A stretch of 64,000 bases of DNA. Origin: Myxococcales bacterium (GTDB lineage: Bacteria > Myxococcota_A > Polyangia > Polyangiales > GCA-016699535). The notes beneath the pieces were generated by a model. That model made no database searches. It was not told the origin of the DNA and saw nothing but the letters and a program-made list of their open reading frames with translations. The stretch is taken from NCBI GenBank assembly GCA_016699535.1, contig CP064980.1, positions 2,922,001-2,986,000 on the forward strand. Reading direction: 5' to 3'. The stretch's first letter is position 1. Every line of letters starts with the position of its first letter. This document shows, piece by piece, positions 46,009-54,762 of this stretch. The position numbers and the translations under genes are program-made.

Positions 46009-47589
46009 TTATGGTTTCACAAGCTGATAATGGTCTGAGATGACATAATCCGGATTCCCCGACGATCCTGCATCCAAGAACACCACGTCTGCTGTGTTGC
46101 CACTAATGTCAATCACGACTGAGCCCATCGTTTTCTGATAAGTGATCATCATGGGCATCAACACACCGCCATTGTAACGCGTCGGGAAATCAGAATCGCT
46201 TATTTTGCTTGAACTTCCCACCACCGAATAAACGCTGCCGCAGGTCCCAGGAGCGCTCTGCTGCCCTGAAAGCTGGATGCAATCGGTGCTTTTCAGATAA
46301 GCACCATCGGAGTCTGGATCACCATCAGCCCAGTCGGTATCGCTATTTCGAGCGAGCACCATTTCCTTATCGAGCGTATCCGATGTGTCGTAGTGCCCGT
46401 AAAGAAGTGCAGAACGCTCGTAGGAATGGCTGTGACCCGTGAAGACTAAATCCACACCGTAAGACTCGAGCAAGGGCACAAAGTTTTCACGCATGCTTGT
46501 CATGGCGCCTTCGTCATCGGTCTTGTGCGCGCCATTGCTGTAGGGAGGATGATGCCAGTACGCAATAAGCCAGGTCTTGTCGTTGGCTTGCAAGTCTATT
46601 TCAAGCAAACTCAAGGCATCCGAATCGTTGCTCTCGGTATCCGAGTCCAGCACCACAAAATGAATGTCACCGTAGTCAAAAGCGTAGTGCCGCTCGGTGC
46701 CAGAAGGCACACCCCCGGCTTCACCTTGGGTTGGAAGCGTAAAGATATCGAAATACGGCGCATTGGAATTACCAGTGTGTTCGTGGTTGCCAATCGTAGG
46801 CCATACAACCTGTTGGCGTAAGAGCTCCGCATAGCCATCGGTTCCGGACGGATCAAAAACCGCATCTTGAAAATCTTGATCTGTTCCATTGCTGTAGGCG
46901 TTGTCCCCTAACATGATCCAGACATCGGTACCTTGCTCCCCAGTGTATTGTAGATAGTGATCACGCACCGCTCGCTGTCCGCTACCCGCTTGTCCTGAAT
47001 CGCCAATCATCCAAATGCGTGTATGGTCGATTTGACCAGGCTCAGGTGAGGTACGGAACACATGGTCGGCATCGCCACCAACCAAGGTGGCTGTGGATGA
47101 ACCAATAGCGTAGTAGTAATCCGCGTAAGGACACAAATCACTCAGTGTCACTTCATGTTCCGTGGTATTCGTATCCGATCGCGTCACCCAACTTAATGTA
47201 TCGGGGCTCAACCCGTAGGCCACCACCGAATCAGTTGCATTCAGTGTGCGCCACTTTACGATCACACTGCTTGTCGTACCAACTTGCAAGTAAGGCCCGC
47301 GCAGAACGCTAGGTGCACTATCGGCGCAAGCACCACAATCGTGCGCGCAGTTGCCACAAAGCTCGTTCTCATCGCAGCTACCATCACCGCAGCTATCCGG
47401 CACCGATAAATCCTCGATACAGCTGCTGGTAATCGGATTTGTGGATCCGTCGCCCAGTCCGGCGCCATCGGAACCAGCATCTTGCCCGGCGTCATTTAAA
47501 TTTTCCTGTGATTTGCTGTCCGAGCAGCCCGACGCGACTACACAGCAGCCCAACAGCACACCAAAGCTAATTGCGGTTCTTGCCCTCAT
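46009..47589 (-). CDS. Metallophosphoesterase lipoprotein, purple-acid-phosphatase-like
   Basis: 526 residues from ATG 47589 with GGGAG upstream. Lipobox VVASGC; a low-complexity Asp/Gly linker and a Cys-rich stretch (SCGDGSCDENELCGNCAHDC) precede a fibronectin-like domain and the calcineurin-like phosphoesterase domain with the five metal motifs: WMIGDSGQAGS, IMLGDNAYSNG, PTIGNHEHTG, AYWHHPPYSN and VFTGHSHSYERSA. This is the intact metal set of phosphatase families; the substrate is unknown. The Cys-rich tag recurs in other window lipoproteins. Likely outer-membrane or periplasmic. Confidence 0.88.
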   Translation of the reverse strand: MRARTAISFGVLLGCCVVASGCSDSKSQENLNDAGQDAGSDGAGLGDGSTNPITSSCIEDLSVPDSCGDGSCDENELCGNCAHDCGACADSAPSVLRGPYLQVGTTSSVIVKWRTLNATDSVVAYGLSPDTLSWVTRSDTNTTEHEVTLSDLCPYADYYYAIGSSTATLVGGDADHVFRTSPEPGQIDHTRIWMIGDSGQAGSGQRAVRDHYLQYTGEQGTDVWIMLGDNAYSNGTDQDFQDAVFDPSGTDGYAELLRQQVVWPTIGNHEHTGNSNAPYFDIFTLPTQGEAGGVPSGTERHYAFDYGDIHFVVLDSDTESNDSDALSLLEIDLQANDKTWLIAYWHHPPYSNGAHKTDDEGAMTSMRENFVPLLESYGVDLVFTGHSHSYERSALLYGHYDTSDTLDKEMVLARNSDTDWADGDPDSDGAYLKSTDCIQLSGQQSAPGTCGSVYSVVGSSSKISDSDFPTRYNGGVLMPMMITYQKTMGSVVIDISGNTADVVFLDAGSSGNPDYVISDHYQLVKP

Positions 47590-47821
47590 CCCATGCTCCC
47601 CACACAACAAACCCATGCTTTGCAAAGATCATTCCAAGGATTTTCTTGTGAATTAACAGATGAACGCAAGTCTTTTGAAACGGAAACCGCCATTTTTGCG
47701 ACTAAATAAGAGCACCAGCGGTACCAACCGTCTCAAAGAAGCAATCGCACCATCCTCCTCGATTTCACATCGTTCACGTTAAGTGTGGAAAAATCAACCA
47801 AGCTGCTCTAGGCTCCCTTTC

Positions 47822-48673
47822 GTGCTTACGCTGTTTATACCTTGGATACAAATCGGCCCTTGGGAGATTCCTCTGCCTGGGGACAGAAGTTTACCCATTC
47901 ACGCTTTTGGCTTGCTCGTAGCCACGGGCGTGCTTGTCGGTGCGAAAATCGCCGACTGGCGTGCGGCCAAGTCTGGCGTCTCACCCGTCGTCACCGCCGA
48001 CGCGGTATCATGGGTGGTGATTGTCGGATTTATTTTGGCTCATATGCTTGATGTAATTTTCTATCATCCGGAGCGCTTGGCCGAAGATCCTTTGCTTCTC
48101 TTTAAGTTTTGGCAGGGGCTTTCATCATTCGGCGGTTTCATTGGCGGCGTGCTTGGACTTTGGATTTGGTCTAGGCGAAAGAAGTTTTCCATGCTCATGA
48201 TGGCCGACTTTATCGGCTACGGTTTTTTGTTCGGATGGATTTTCGGACGCCTTGGCTGCTTCACCGCGCACGACCATCCCGGTAAAGTCAGCGACTTTTT
48301 CCTTGCTGTCGATAACTACCAAGTCGGTATGCCACCATGGCAGCCACGTCATGACCTCGGGTTGTACGAGGCGCTATGGGCAATAGCTGTTGCTATTTTA
48401 TTCACGCTTTTGGACCGCAAAAAACGCAAGACCGGTTTTTTCTTGGCCCTGCTTCCGATTCTGTACGCTCCGGCACGCTTCTTCTTGGATTTTCTGCGTC
48501 TTTCCCCAGGCGATGCGCCCGGTCTCGGTGACGTTCGTTATCTATCACTTACCCCAGGGCAATGGGCCTCGATCCTGTTATTCTTAGTAGGCATCGCACT
48601 CTTGCGCTACGTGATGAGCAAGCCCGAACCTAGTGTTCCGCACTGGGCGAAGCTTGACTCGGAAAACGAGTGA
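47822..48673 (+). CDS. lgt: Lgt-family prolipoprotein diacylglyceryl transferase, altered signature
   Basis: 283 residues from GTG 47822 (VLTLFIPWIQIGPWEIPLPG aligns with the family start; GTG 47783 is an alternative). Seven hydrophobic segments. Lgt attaches diacylglycerol to the lipobox Cys. The Lgt signature is present in altered form: GRLGCFTAHDHPG in place of the usual GRxGNFxNxE pattern, so the Asn usually required is a Cys here. FGLLVATGVLVGAKIADWR and RFFLDFLRLSPGDAPGLG also match. Several lipoproteins in this window would depend on Lgt, but this copy could be a paralogue with another role. Confidence 0.8.
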   Translation: MLTLFIPWIQIGPWEIPLPGDRSLPIHAFGLLVATGVLVGAKIADWRAAKSGVSPVVTADAVSWVVIVGFILAHMLDVIFYHPERLAEDPLLLFKFWQGLSSFGGFIGGVLGLWIWSRRKKFSMLMMADFIGYGFLFGWIFGRLGCFTAHDHPGKVSDFFLAVDNYQVGMPPWQPRHDLGLYEALWAIAVAILFTLLDRKKRKTGFFLALLPILYAPARFFLDFLRLSPGDAPGLGDVRYLSLTPGQWASILLFLVGIALLRYVMSKPEPSVPHWAKLDSENE

Positions 48674-48699
48674 AAACCTCAGCTCTTAGATCGGCTTGG

Positions 48700-49212
48700 C
48701 TAACGGCGCTCAGCTCCCATGAGCTGTGGAGCCAAGGCTTTAAGTGCTTTGGCCCGTGCCTTGCGGCGAAGTGGGCCTTCATAAAGAGAAATTAGTTCAT
48801 TGAACGCACGCACATACGCAGCACCCTGCGTTTGTGGGCCAGCCGCTAAACGTCTCCACAAAAAACGCTCGAGCGCTGCAAGCCGCGAAGCACTACGCAA
48901 CGCCCGAACCAATATCCCAATGGCTGCTTCATCGCTTGGGTCGGCACGCTCTGCCCGGCGTGCATAACTTCCTGCGAGCGAAGGCTGCCCTAGCTCGTCA
49001 AGCGCAATGGTTGCAGCTTTGCGCCACGCTGAAGCTTTTTGTTCAGCATTTTCGGCTTCTCTTGCTTCTCGCTTGGCAGCCGCCAGACGCTGTTTTAGAT
49101 CTTTACGCTGGTGGCGATCCAAACGAGCGGGCGCCCTAAGTTTGACTAACAAAAAAGTCACAAACAAGAGGCCGGCGGCAAGCAGCGAAAAACGCAAAAA
49201 GGGGTCTGGCAT
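48700..49212 (-). CDS. Membrane-anchored helical protein, function unknown
   Basis: 170 residues. N-terminal transmembrane helix (FSLLAAGLLFVTFLLVKL) followed by Arg/Ala/Glu-rich helices that include a coiled-coil-like stretch (KDLKQRLAAAKREAREAENA) and a TPR-like segment. The cytoplasmic part is basic. No recognised family. Convergent with the Lgt-like gene. Confidence 0.6.
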   Translation of the reverse strand: MPDPFLRFSLLAAGLLFVTFLLVKLRAPARLDRHQRKDLKQRLAAAKREAREAENAEQKASAWRKAATIALDELGQPSLAGSYARRAERADPSDEAAIGILVRALRSASRLAALERFLWRRLAAGPQTQGAAYVRAFNELISLYEGPLRRKARAKALKALAPQLMGAERR

Positions 49213-49326
49213 CCCTTAAAAGTACGCATACAGGCTCAGCCGGTCAATCACCAAAGCAGCTATCGTTGCAAGAACTTGGCCTAAAGCCTAACGCCAGCTA
49301 CCGTAGCAGCACAAAAGGAGAAAGCC

Positions 49327-49665
49327 ATGGCGAAACACAATGGATCCCATTCCCATGCTCGGCACGCTGACCCAATGACATTTTTGGTGTTGCTCGCAGT
49401 GCTAGCAACCCTACTTGGCGGCATGTGGATGCTTGGCAAAAGTCTCCATACCGAGACGGAAAGCTTACGTTCCAGCATAGAAGCACTCTCTCGGCAAGTC
49501 AGTTTTGAGCACGATAAAGTTCAAAAACTAATGAGTGACTTGGCACAAAAAGACAAAGCACTGCCCCTGCAAAGCATTGTTGCGCCTGCTCAAGAATCCG
49601 TCACCGAACAAGACACGCCCTCGGAGTCGAAAAAAGAAAAGAAAAAACACCGGTCTCGAGACTGA
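49327..49665 (+). CDS. Small single-pass membrane protein with coiled coil
   Basis: 112 residues; AAAAGGAGAAAGCC before the ATG is a strong ribosome binding site. N-terminal His-rich segment, transmembrane helix (FLVLLAVLATLLGGMWMLGK), a coiled coil about residues 40-75 (ETESLRSSIEALSRQVSFE) and a highly charged Ser/Lys tail. The layout resembles small divisome or envelope scaffold proteins, but I do not recognise the family. Confidence 0.65.
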   Translation: MAKHNGSHSHARHADPMTFLVLLAVLATLLGGMWMLGKSLHTETESLRSSIEALSRQVSFEHDKVQKLMSDLAQKDKALPLQSIVAPAQESVTEQDTPSESKKEKKKHRSRD

Positions 49666-50095
49666 CCTTGCGCGTTCAGAGTTGCATCTGTTGCGGAGCG
49701 TGATCGTTGTATTGAAGACAGAGTTTTGAAATTCCCTCCGAGAAATCATCGCTCGTACGAGCGATGAGGGCTACTCCCATCCGGTGCATCTGGGACTATC
49801 ATCGCGCAGCCCGACAAGCTTAGCGCACGCCGTGTACGCAAGGTCTGTGCCATCGTCTTGGCGCTATTTTTCCGTAAAAACGCCTAGGGTCACCGGCCCC
49901 TTCGATCCAGGTGGGGACTGTGGACTCCCGCTCCTGAGCACCAAGCTCACCCTGCAGCCCCGGCTCGATTCCGGATAAATCGGCTAAGTTTTATTCAGAA
50001 AAGCCCAAATTCTTTCGCGTGTATGCTCTGTTTGTGCCCTTGCCTTGATATGAAAACTGAGGCATAGTCCGCCCTCAAATCGCTAGGAGTTAGTC
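49666..50095. other. Non-coding stretch upstream of rpmB, possible structured RNA
   Basis: 430 bases without a protein gene that I trust. It contains a perfect 22-base palindrome (49746-49767), a stem GGCG-CTA-TTTTT / AAAAACGCC (49860-49884, bulged) and a T-arm-like hairpin CCGGCTCGATTCCGG (49960-49974). A short ORF at 49784-49978 lacks codon character. It could be an unrecognised non-coding RNA plus the rpmB promoter; I did not find the conserved cores of tmRNA, RNase P RNA, 6S or SRP RNA. Confidence 0.4.
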
Positions 50096-50335
50096 GTGTC
50101 TAAAATATGTGAAGTCACCGGTAAAAAACCTGTCCGCGGCAATCGCGTATCGCACTCGAACATTAAAACACCGAGACGGCTCCATCCAAACCTTCAGTCG
50201 AAGCGTTTTTGGAATCCAAGCGAGAAAAAATGGGTAACGTTGCGCGTGAGCACAGCAGGGATTCGCGAGATTGAAAAACGCGGCATCGAAACAGTGCTTC
50301 GTGAAATCCAACGTCGCAAAGTCGCTCAGGCCTAA
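50096..50335 (+). CDS. rpmB: 50S ribosomal protein L28
   Basis: 79 residues beginning at GTG 50096 with AGGAG ahead. The sequence MSKICEVTGKKPVRGNRVSHSNI and RRLHPNLQSKRFWNPSEKKW are diagnostic of L28. No Cys pair zinc motif beyond the single N-terminal Cys. Stands alone, convergent with the DUF-type membrane protein gene. Confidence 0.95.
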   Translation: MSKICEVTGKKPVRGNRVSHSNIKTPRRLHPNLQSKRFWNPSEKKWVTLRVSTAGIREIEKRGIETVLREIQRRKVAQA

Positions 50336-50378
50336 GGGACTGTCGCAAGAAGGTTCTCGCCGTACTTGCAGCAATCCT

Positions 50379-50954
50379 TTAAGATACTGCTGATGTTTCG
50401 TTGCGCAATGCAGTGAGCCACTGGCTAAGTTCAGCTTCATCTAAACCTGCAATGCGTTGATCGGGTCCGCCCTGCAGATAGATATCGAGGCAATGGTGTT
50501 TCTTTAGTCCTGGAACAAGCAGGTTTAAGAGCAAGTCAAACGAAATACCTGCGAGCAAAAAGAAAAGGCCCACGCTGATTGCCCAAACATCGGCAGAACC
50601 TAGGCCTTGGCTAAACCAGCGGATACCGAGCACGGCACCAAGTACCAGCGCAAAAGCCCCCGCAATGAGATAGACGTAGGGGTAGCGGCTATGACTCACC
50701 ACAGCGCGAACAGAAGAAACGGGAAACTCGGCGTGAGTCTCGCGTACGGGTTTACCAAGAATGGTGAGCTGACGGTGGACGGAAATACGGCGCTCTGAGA
50801 GCTCCACTCTGACTTTGCGCGTAGTCCTAAGCAAAAAAGCCAGCGCCTCAAAGCTCGCACTGAGCAGCGCTAGGCCGCTTAGCCAACGAAGCACTTGTAG
50901 AAACTGGTTTTTAGGGAGGTATCCAGCGTAACCTTGCAATGAACGTTCAGCCAT
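50379..50954 (-). CDS. Membrane protein of unknown function
   Basis: 191 residues. Three hydrophobic segments are visible (FLQVLRWLSGLALLSASFEALAF in part, YVYLIAGAFALVLGAVLGI and AISVGLFFLLAGISFDLLLNLL), with a basic beta-like stretch RTTRKVRVELSERRISVHRQ. No family recognised. Its start lies 21 bases after the end of the GT-B-like gene, suggesting one operon. Confidence 0.6.
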   Translation of the reverse strand: MAERSLQGYAGYLPKNQFLQVLRWLSGLALLSASFEALAFLLRTTRKVRVELSERRISVHRQLTILGKPVRETHAEFPVSSVRAVVSHSRYPYVYLIAGAFALVLGAVLGIRWFSQGLGSADVWAISVGLFFLLAGISFDLLLNLLVPGLKKHHCLDIYLQGGPDQRIAGLDEAELSQWLTALRNETSAVS

Positions 50955-50975
50955 TGCAGGCCTTTACCCCAAAGC

Positions 50976-51980
50976 TTACAAGGTCTCCAGTCCCTTCGGC
51001 AGTCCACGTGGCCAAACCGATGCAGACTCGCTGCCTGCAGCCCAACATTTACGCAGCTGGAGGGCCAAACGACGTGCCCCAGAAGGCAAATCAAGCTTCT
51101 TGATGGCCTGCTTTGCCGCCGCCCTAGCCTCATTCGCCAACGCAGCGTCCAAAGCTTCACTAAGCTCGCGCGTCGAGGATACAACCGTCGCCACGCCTGC
51201 CTTCTTTAAAATATCCGCTGCGCGGGTATCACTTCGCCCCGGTGCTGGGAGAAGCAAGCTTGCCCCCACCGAGAGGGCCTGCATGGCATCACAGCCTCGA
51301 GCCCGAGACACCACGATATCGGCCAGTTGCCAATATTCATGGCTCGCTCCGCGATCTGCAAACATCATGGCATGCTGAACGCGACCCGGCACCTCACGGC
51401 GCAAAGCATCCGCAGCTTCGGCATCGTCGCCCACGTCAAAAAGAAAAAAACAGCGATCGCTCATTTTGGCGAACTGGGTGAGTGCCATACCAAAATCCAT
51501 CGCGTCCAGACCCGCCGTCGGGACAAGAACCACCGGTAAGTCTGGCAAGGAAAAACGCGCTTTAGCCTTCTTTAGATCCACGCAAGGATCAAAGAGCTTG
51601 GGCTGAACCGGGCCTGTCACGTAAACCGTTTCGGAACGTGCGCCGCGCGCGACTAAGTCTGACACCAAGGCTTCATGAGACACCATCACATGATCGGCAT
51701 CCGCAAGCTCGCCAGCCCAGGCGGTATCAAAGGTGGGTAAGACCGCTACGCACAAAGGCACGCCGGCTTCAATCGCTTGGCGCAAGGATGTCGCGTCCAA
51801 AGCAACTGCTGCATCGGCATCCGCAAGCAAACCTTCAGCCAGCGATTCAGGCGCTGCAGCTACGCCCCGCTTGGGTAAACCCGGATCACGCCGAGTGCCC
51901 TCTGCAATGGCGTCGGCAATGGACTGGGTAATTGCACGCTGACCTCCACTCGACTGAGTCCCTAACACAACGACTCTCAT
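50976..51980 (-). CDS. GT-B-fold glycosyltransferase-like protein
   Basis: 334 residues from ATG 51980 (the frame extends to 52007). N-terminal Rossmann-like TMRVVVLGTQSSGGQRAITQ, alternating helices and strands, and a C-terminal half with LADIVVSRARGCDAMQALSVGASLLLPAPG, which matches the donor-sugar site of MurG/monogalactosyldiacylglycerol-synthase-like GT-B enzymes (D-E-x-R and Gly-rich loop variants). No clear acceptor or donor. It may act on an envelope lipid. Not MurG itself, which is longer and more conserved. Confidence 0.55.
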   Translation of the reverse strand: MRVVVLGTQSSGGQRAITQSIADAIAEGTRRDPGLPKRGVAAAPESLAEGLLADADAAVALDATSLRQAIEAGVPLCVAVLPTFDTAWAGELADADHVMVSHEALVSDLVARGARSETVYVTGPVQPKLFDPCVDLKKAKARFSLPDLPVVLVPTAGLDAMDFGMALTQFAKMSDRCFFLFDVGDDAEAADALRREVPGRVQHAMMFADRGASHEYWQLADIVVSRARGCDAMQALSVGASLLLPAPGRSDTRAADILKKAGVATVVSSTRELSEALDAALANEARAAAKQAIKKLDLPSGARRLALQLRKCWAAGSESASVWPRGLPKGLETL

Positions 51981-52081
51981 GGTGTTGGCTTCGTTCTGAT
52001 CTATCACAGCGTTTCACCCATCTCTTTCAGTTTAGAAGAAGGTTTGCGCATTGTCTAATGAGTGATGTTAAGTTCAAAACA

Positions 52082-52999
52082 CTAACGCTCAAAACATGTC
52101 GATGACACGCCACGTTTTTTTCGAAACAACGCCGTTTGTTGCACAAAAGCCCGCGTCCGCGAGTCATGATAGCCACTTACTTCAGGCAAATCAGGAAGAT
52201 AATGTGCGTAAAAGGTATACAGTTGCTTCATGGCTAGCTCTCGCAGGTATTTGCCGATCATCGAAGCGATAGCCACAGGCAAATGTTCGGCATCCGCATC
52301 TACCGAAAAACAAAGCTCGCCTAAGTTCTTCACGGCATAGCGACTTATGCCATTTTCTTCTTTTGCCTCGGTTACATGATCTGGATTGATGATTCGCAGT
52401 CGTGGGACATACGAACGTATTCCACCGACCATGCCACAAAGCGTGAGCAAGTTAGATTCGAGACTCGCACGCGCATCAAGGGCGAGACGTTCAAACAGCC
52501 AAAGATCGATCGCCAAACGATTAACGCCCTGAGCCGCTTGTTGATTTAAAACGCCAGCACAAGCCAGCGCTGAGCGTGCTCGCACGATTTGAAGTCCGGC
52601 CTGCTCTAACTTTGAGAGCAACGCTCGGCCTTGATCGATCGACGCTCCCCATGCCGGCAACGCTGTATTTCCTTGCCAACATTGCGCTTCGCTCTGTACT
52701 GGACAAGGCGCTTTGAGGATCTTGATATCATCCAAACTGAGTGCCGCAAGGAGCTCATAGTAGCTACGCGGCTGTCGTCCGAGCAGAGATTCCATCACTG
52801 CAAGCACAAAACCCTCGGCGAAACGCATCTGACCAAAACCAGAACTTTTTTTGCTATCGGTAACGCCTATCGAGATGCCAATTTTTCGCCAGTACTCTGC
52901 CTCGTAAGACGGCACTTTTACCGTCACTGCGGTCGCCACCAAAGGACCCAAGCGCGGCCCCAAACCATTTTCATCGATTCCTGTGATATAGGATGTCAT
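52082..52999 (-). CDS. RNase HII/HIII-like protein
   Basis: 305 residues starting at ATG 52999. The RNase H2 entry motif GIDENGLGPRLGPLVATAV contains the first Asp and Glu. VTDSKKSSGF (second segment) and the C-terminal SVDADAEHLPVAIASMIGKYLREL resemble the remaining active-site regions (Asp-x-x-VAAAS-type), though several positions differ and the protein is longer than typical RnhB (about 200). It could remove ribonucleotides from DNA; a non-catalytic or specialised role is possible. No rnhB-type neighbour genes. Confidence 0.65.
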   Translation of the reverse strand: MTSYITGIDENGLGPRLGPLVATAVTVKVPSYEAEYWRKIGISIGVTDSKKSSGFGQMRFAEGFVLAVMESLLGRQPRSYYELLAALSLDDIKILKAPCPVQSEAQCWQGNTALPAWGASIDQGRALLSKLEQAGLQIVRARSALACAGVLNQQAAQGVNRLAIDLWLFERLALDARASLESNLLTLCGMVGGIRSYVPRLRIINPDHVTEAKEENGISRYAVKNLGELCFSVDADAEHLPVAIASMIGKYLRELAMKQLYTFYAHYLPDLPEVSGYHDSRTRAFVQQTALFRKKRGVSSTCFER

Positions 53000-53062
53000 C
53001 AACGCTGCTTGCTGTGAGTCTGTACCTTACGATACCCTTAGCAGACCATCCCCGGGAGATGA

Positions 53063-53824
53063 ATGCCAGACAATACAAGCTTAATGCTCGCCTATGCCTT
53101 GCACGAGGCCCTAGACAGTGTCGTCGCTCCGGATGTGAGGGACGAGGTTATTGCCGTTGCACTTAACTTCGCAGGTCTCAGCGAACTTCCAAAAAGCACT
53201 TCCGCTTTTTTGAGTTTTGTACGTGGACCACTGGTGCAGACTTTAGAACAAATTGTCGGCGAACGCACCGCACGGCTGGGCCTTGAAGAGTTTCATCGTC
53301 TTACCCTGGGTAGCGATCAAGAGAGCACGAGCGAAATACGACCCATTGCCGAAGTCGCGGCGGCTATCAAAGATAGTGAACGATCGTCGGGTCCTGTAAC
53401 AAGGAACACATCATCAGAGCCTGCGAGCAGCGCTGACGAAGAAGCTGATGAAGGAACACATACCAACGTTGTATTGATGGCCAGCATGGATGATCCCTGC
53501 ATCTTACAACTCTCCGATCTTCTTAGCGACAAAGCTCGGGTCGAAGCAGTCGACGACGTACTTGCTTTGATTGAAGCTGTAAAAAACGATCCGAGGCACT
53601 ATCTTGTGATCATCGATGGCAGTATGCCAACCGTGAGCGTCGCCACCTTGGTCGCACTCGGTCCGGACATGCCCGATCATGCCCGCGTGCTGCTGTGGAA
53701 GCTCGATAAAATGGACCGAGAACAAATCGCTGAAAGCTATGAGCAAAACCCTAACTGGATTGATATGGCCTCAGCAAAATCGGTCGAGCAGTTGGCAGAC
53801 ACCTGCAAAGAGTTGTTGGACTAA
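53063..53824 (+). CDS. Protein with C-terminal receiver-like domain
   Basis: 253 residues. The first 110 residues are unrecognised helices; after a Ser/Glu-rich linker the C-terminus (about 125-253) has the alternating pattern of a CheY-like receiver: VVLMASMDDP, the phosphoacceptor-like LVIIDGSMPTVSVATLVALG and an end helix. The Asp in VIIDGS is in the right place, but the acidic pair and conserved Lys are not clear, so phosphorylation is uncertain. No histidine kinase is adjacent. Convergent with the MepA-like gene. Confidence 0.55.
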   Translation: MPDNTSLMLAYALHEALDSVVAPDVRDEVIAVALNFAGLSELPKSTSAFLSFVRGPLVQTLEQIVGERTARLGLEEFHRLTLGSDQESTSEIRPIAEVAAAIKDSERSSGPVTRNTSSEPASSADEEADEGTHTNVVLMASMDDPCILQLSDLLSDKARVEAVDDVLALIEAVKNDPRHYLVIIDGSMPTVSVATLVALGPDMPDHARVLLWKLDKMDREQIAESYEQNPNWIDMASAKSVEQLADTCKELLD

Positions 53825-53837
53825 AGATTGCCGTTCA

Positions 53838-54728
53838 CTATGGCGCTTCGCTTTTCATAAGCTCCGCTATCAAAAAAGCATCATCGAGTTCGGGTTGAGC
53901 GGCAACCGCTCCAACTCTGAAAGTGTCCCGCAGCCATGGCCAAATGGGCGGACCATCCACACAACCCAGCGTTCGTTCCTCAGCAGAACACATAAGACGA
54001 AGGTGAAAATGATCGTCGTGTGGACGTGCTTTTGTTGGGCGGTGCAATATCCAGTTTGCGCGAAATAAAATATCGGGATCTGTTTCAAAACGAGAAGCAT
54101 ATTGCAAAAGCTGTTCTTTAACGCCCCATGAACAAAATATCCATTGCACATCGATGCTTGGATCGCTAAGCAAACTCCGCACGAAAAACCAGTTGCGCGC
54201 CAGATCAAGCCAATAGAGTTTGCCGGAGGCGGCCATGCCTTCGGGCGCGTGATTTTCAACACCAAAACCTTGCCGGTTGTACGCGATCCAACCGCGTCCG
54301 CGCGTTGGCTGGCCTTCATCATCCAACGCATAAAAAACGACATCCGCATCCCGGCCGCTGCGGTGTGAGCCGTGCCGCGGATGCTCGCCGCCATCGCGCC
54401 AAGACAGATCGCCTATTCGTAAGGGTTCTCCCCCAGGATAACGGTCAGCTACCGCCTTAGCGGCACGCTGCAGCGCCTGAACCAGCCTCGGGGTAGCCCA
54501 GCCAGTGGCCTCTCTTGGCCGAGCCCTCACGTAACCCTCCCCCTGGTCGGGAAGCTCGATACCATGCAAAAGCAGGCCGTCATTGGGCTTTCCCATGGAA
54601 AGCGCCGCGCCCTTTGGACGAATTGCCCCAAGACAGCCCGTAGACAATAAGAGCGAAAAACAGAGAAAAATACCTATTTTTTTATATTTCTCGATATCAT
54701 CCTCAGATGGCTTCGGCTTGACTGACAC
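53838..54728 (-). CDS. Penicillin-insensitive murein endopeptidase (MepA-like) lipoprotein
   Basis: LAS-family metallopeptidase: metal motifs GGEHPRHGSHRSGRDADVVF (H-x(n)-D) and RPHDDHFHLRLMC (H-x-H) are both present, as in MepA (M74). Lipobox LLLSTGC follows a Lys-rich N-terminus. The frame opens at ATG 54764, but that would overlap the divergent TPR start by two bases, so a GTG at 54728 is a more plausible start (about 296 residues). Splits peptide crosslinks in peptidoglycan; a role in cell wall remodelling is inferred. Confidence 0.85.
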   Translation of the reverse strand: MSVKPKPSEDDIEKYKKIGIFLCFSLLLSTGCLGAIRPKGAALSMGKPNDGLLLHGIELPDQGEGYVRARPREATGWATPRLVQALQRAAKAVADRYPGGEPLRIGDLSWRDGGEHPRHGSHRSGRDADVVFYALDDEGQPTRGRGWIAYNRQGFGVENHAPEGMAASGKLYWLDLARNWFFVRSLLSDPSIDVQWIFCSWGVKEQLLQYASRFETDPDILFRANWILHRPTKARPHDDHFHLRLMCSAEERTLGCVDGPPIWPWLRDTFRVGAVAAQPELDDAFLIAELMKSEAP

Positions 54729-54762
54729 CCTTTTATCGTGGATCAAAGCAAGGAAAATAGCC

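Noticed and set aside
49960..49974. Possible tRNA gene
   Set aside because: Only a T-arm-like hairpin is present, with C instead of T54 and no acceptor or anticodon stems.
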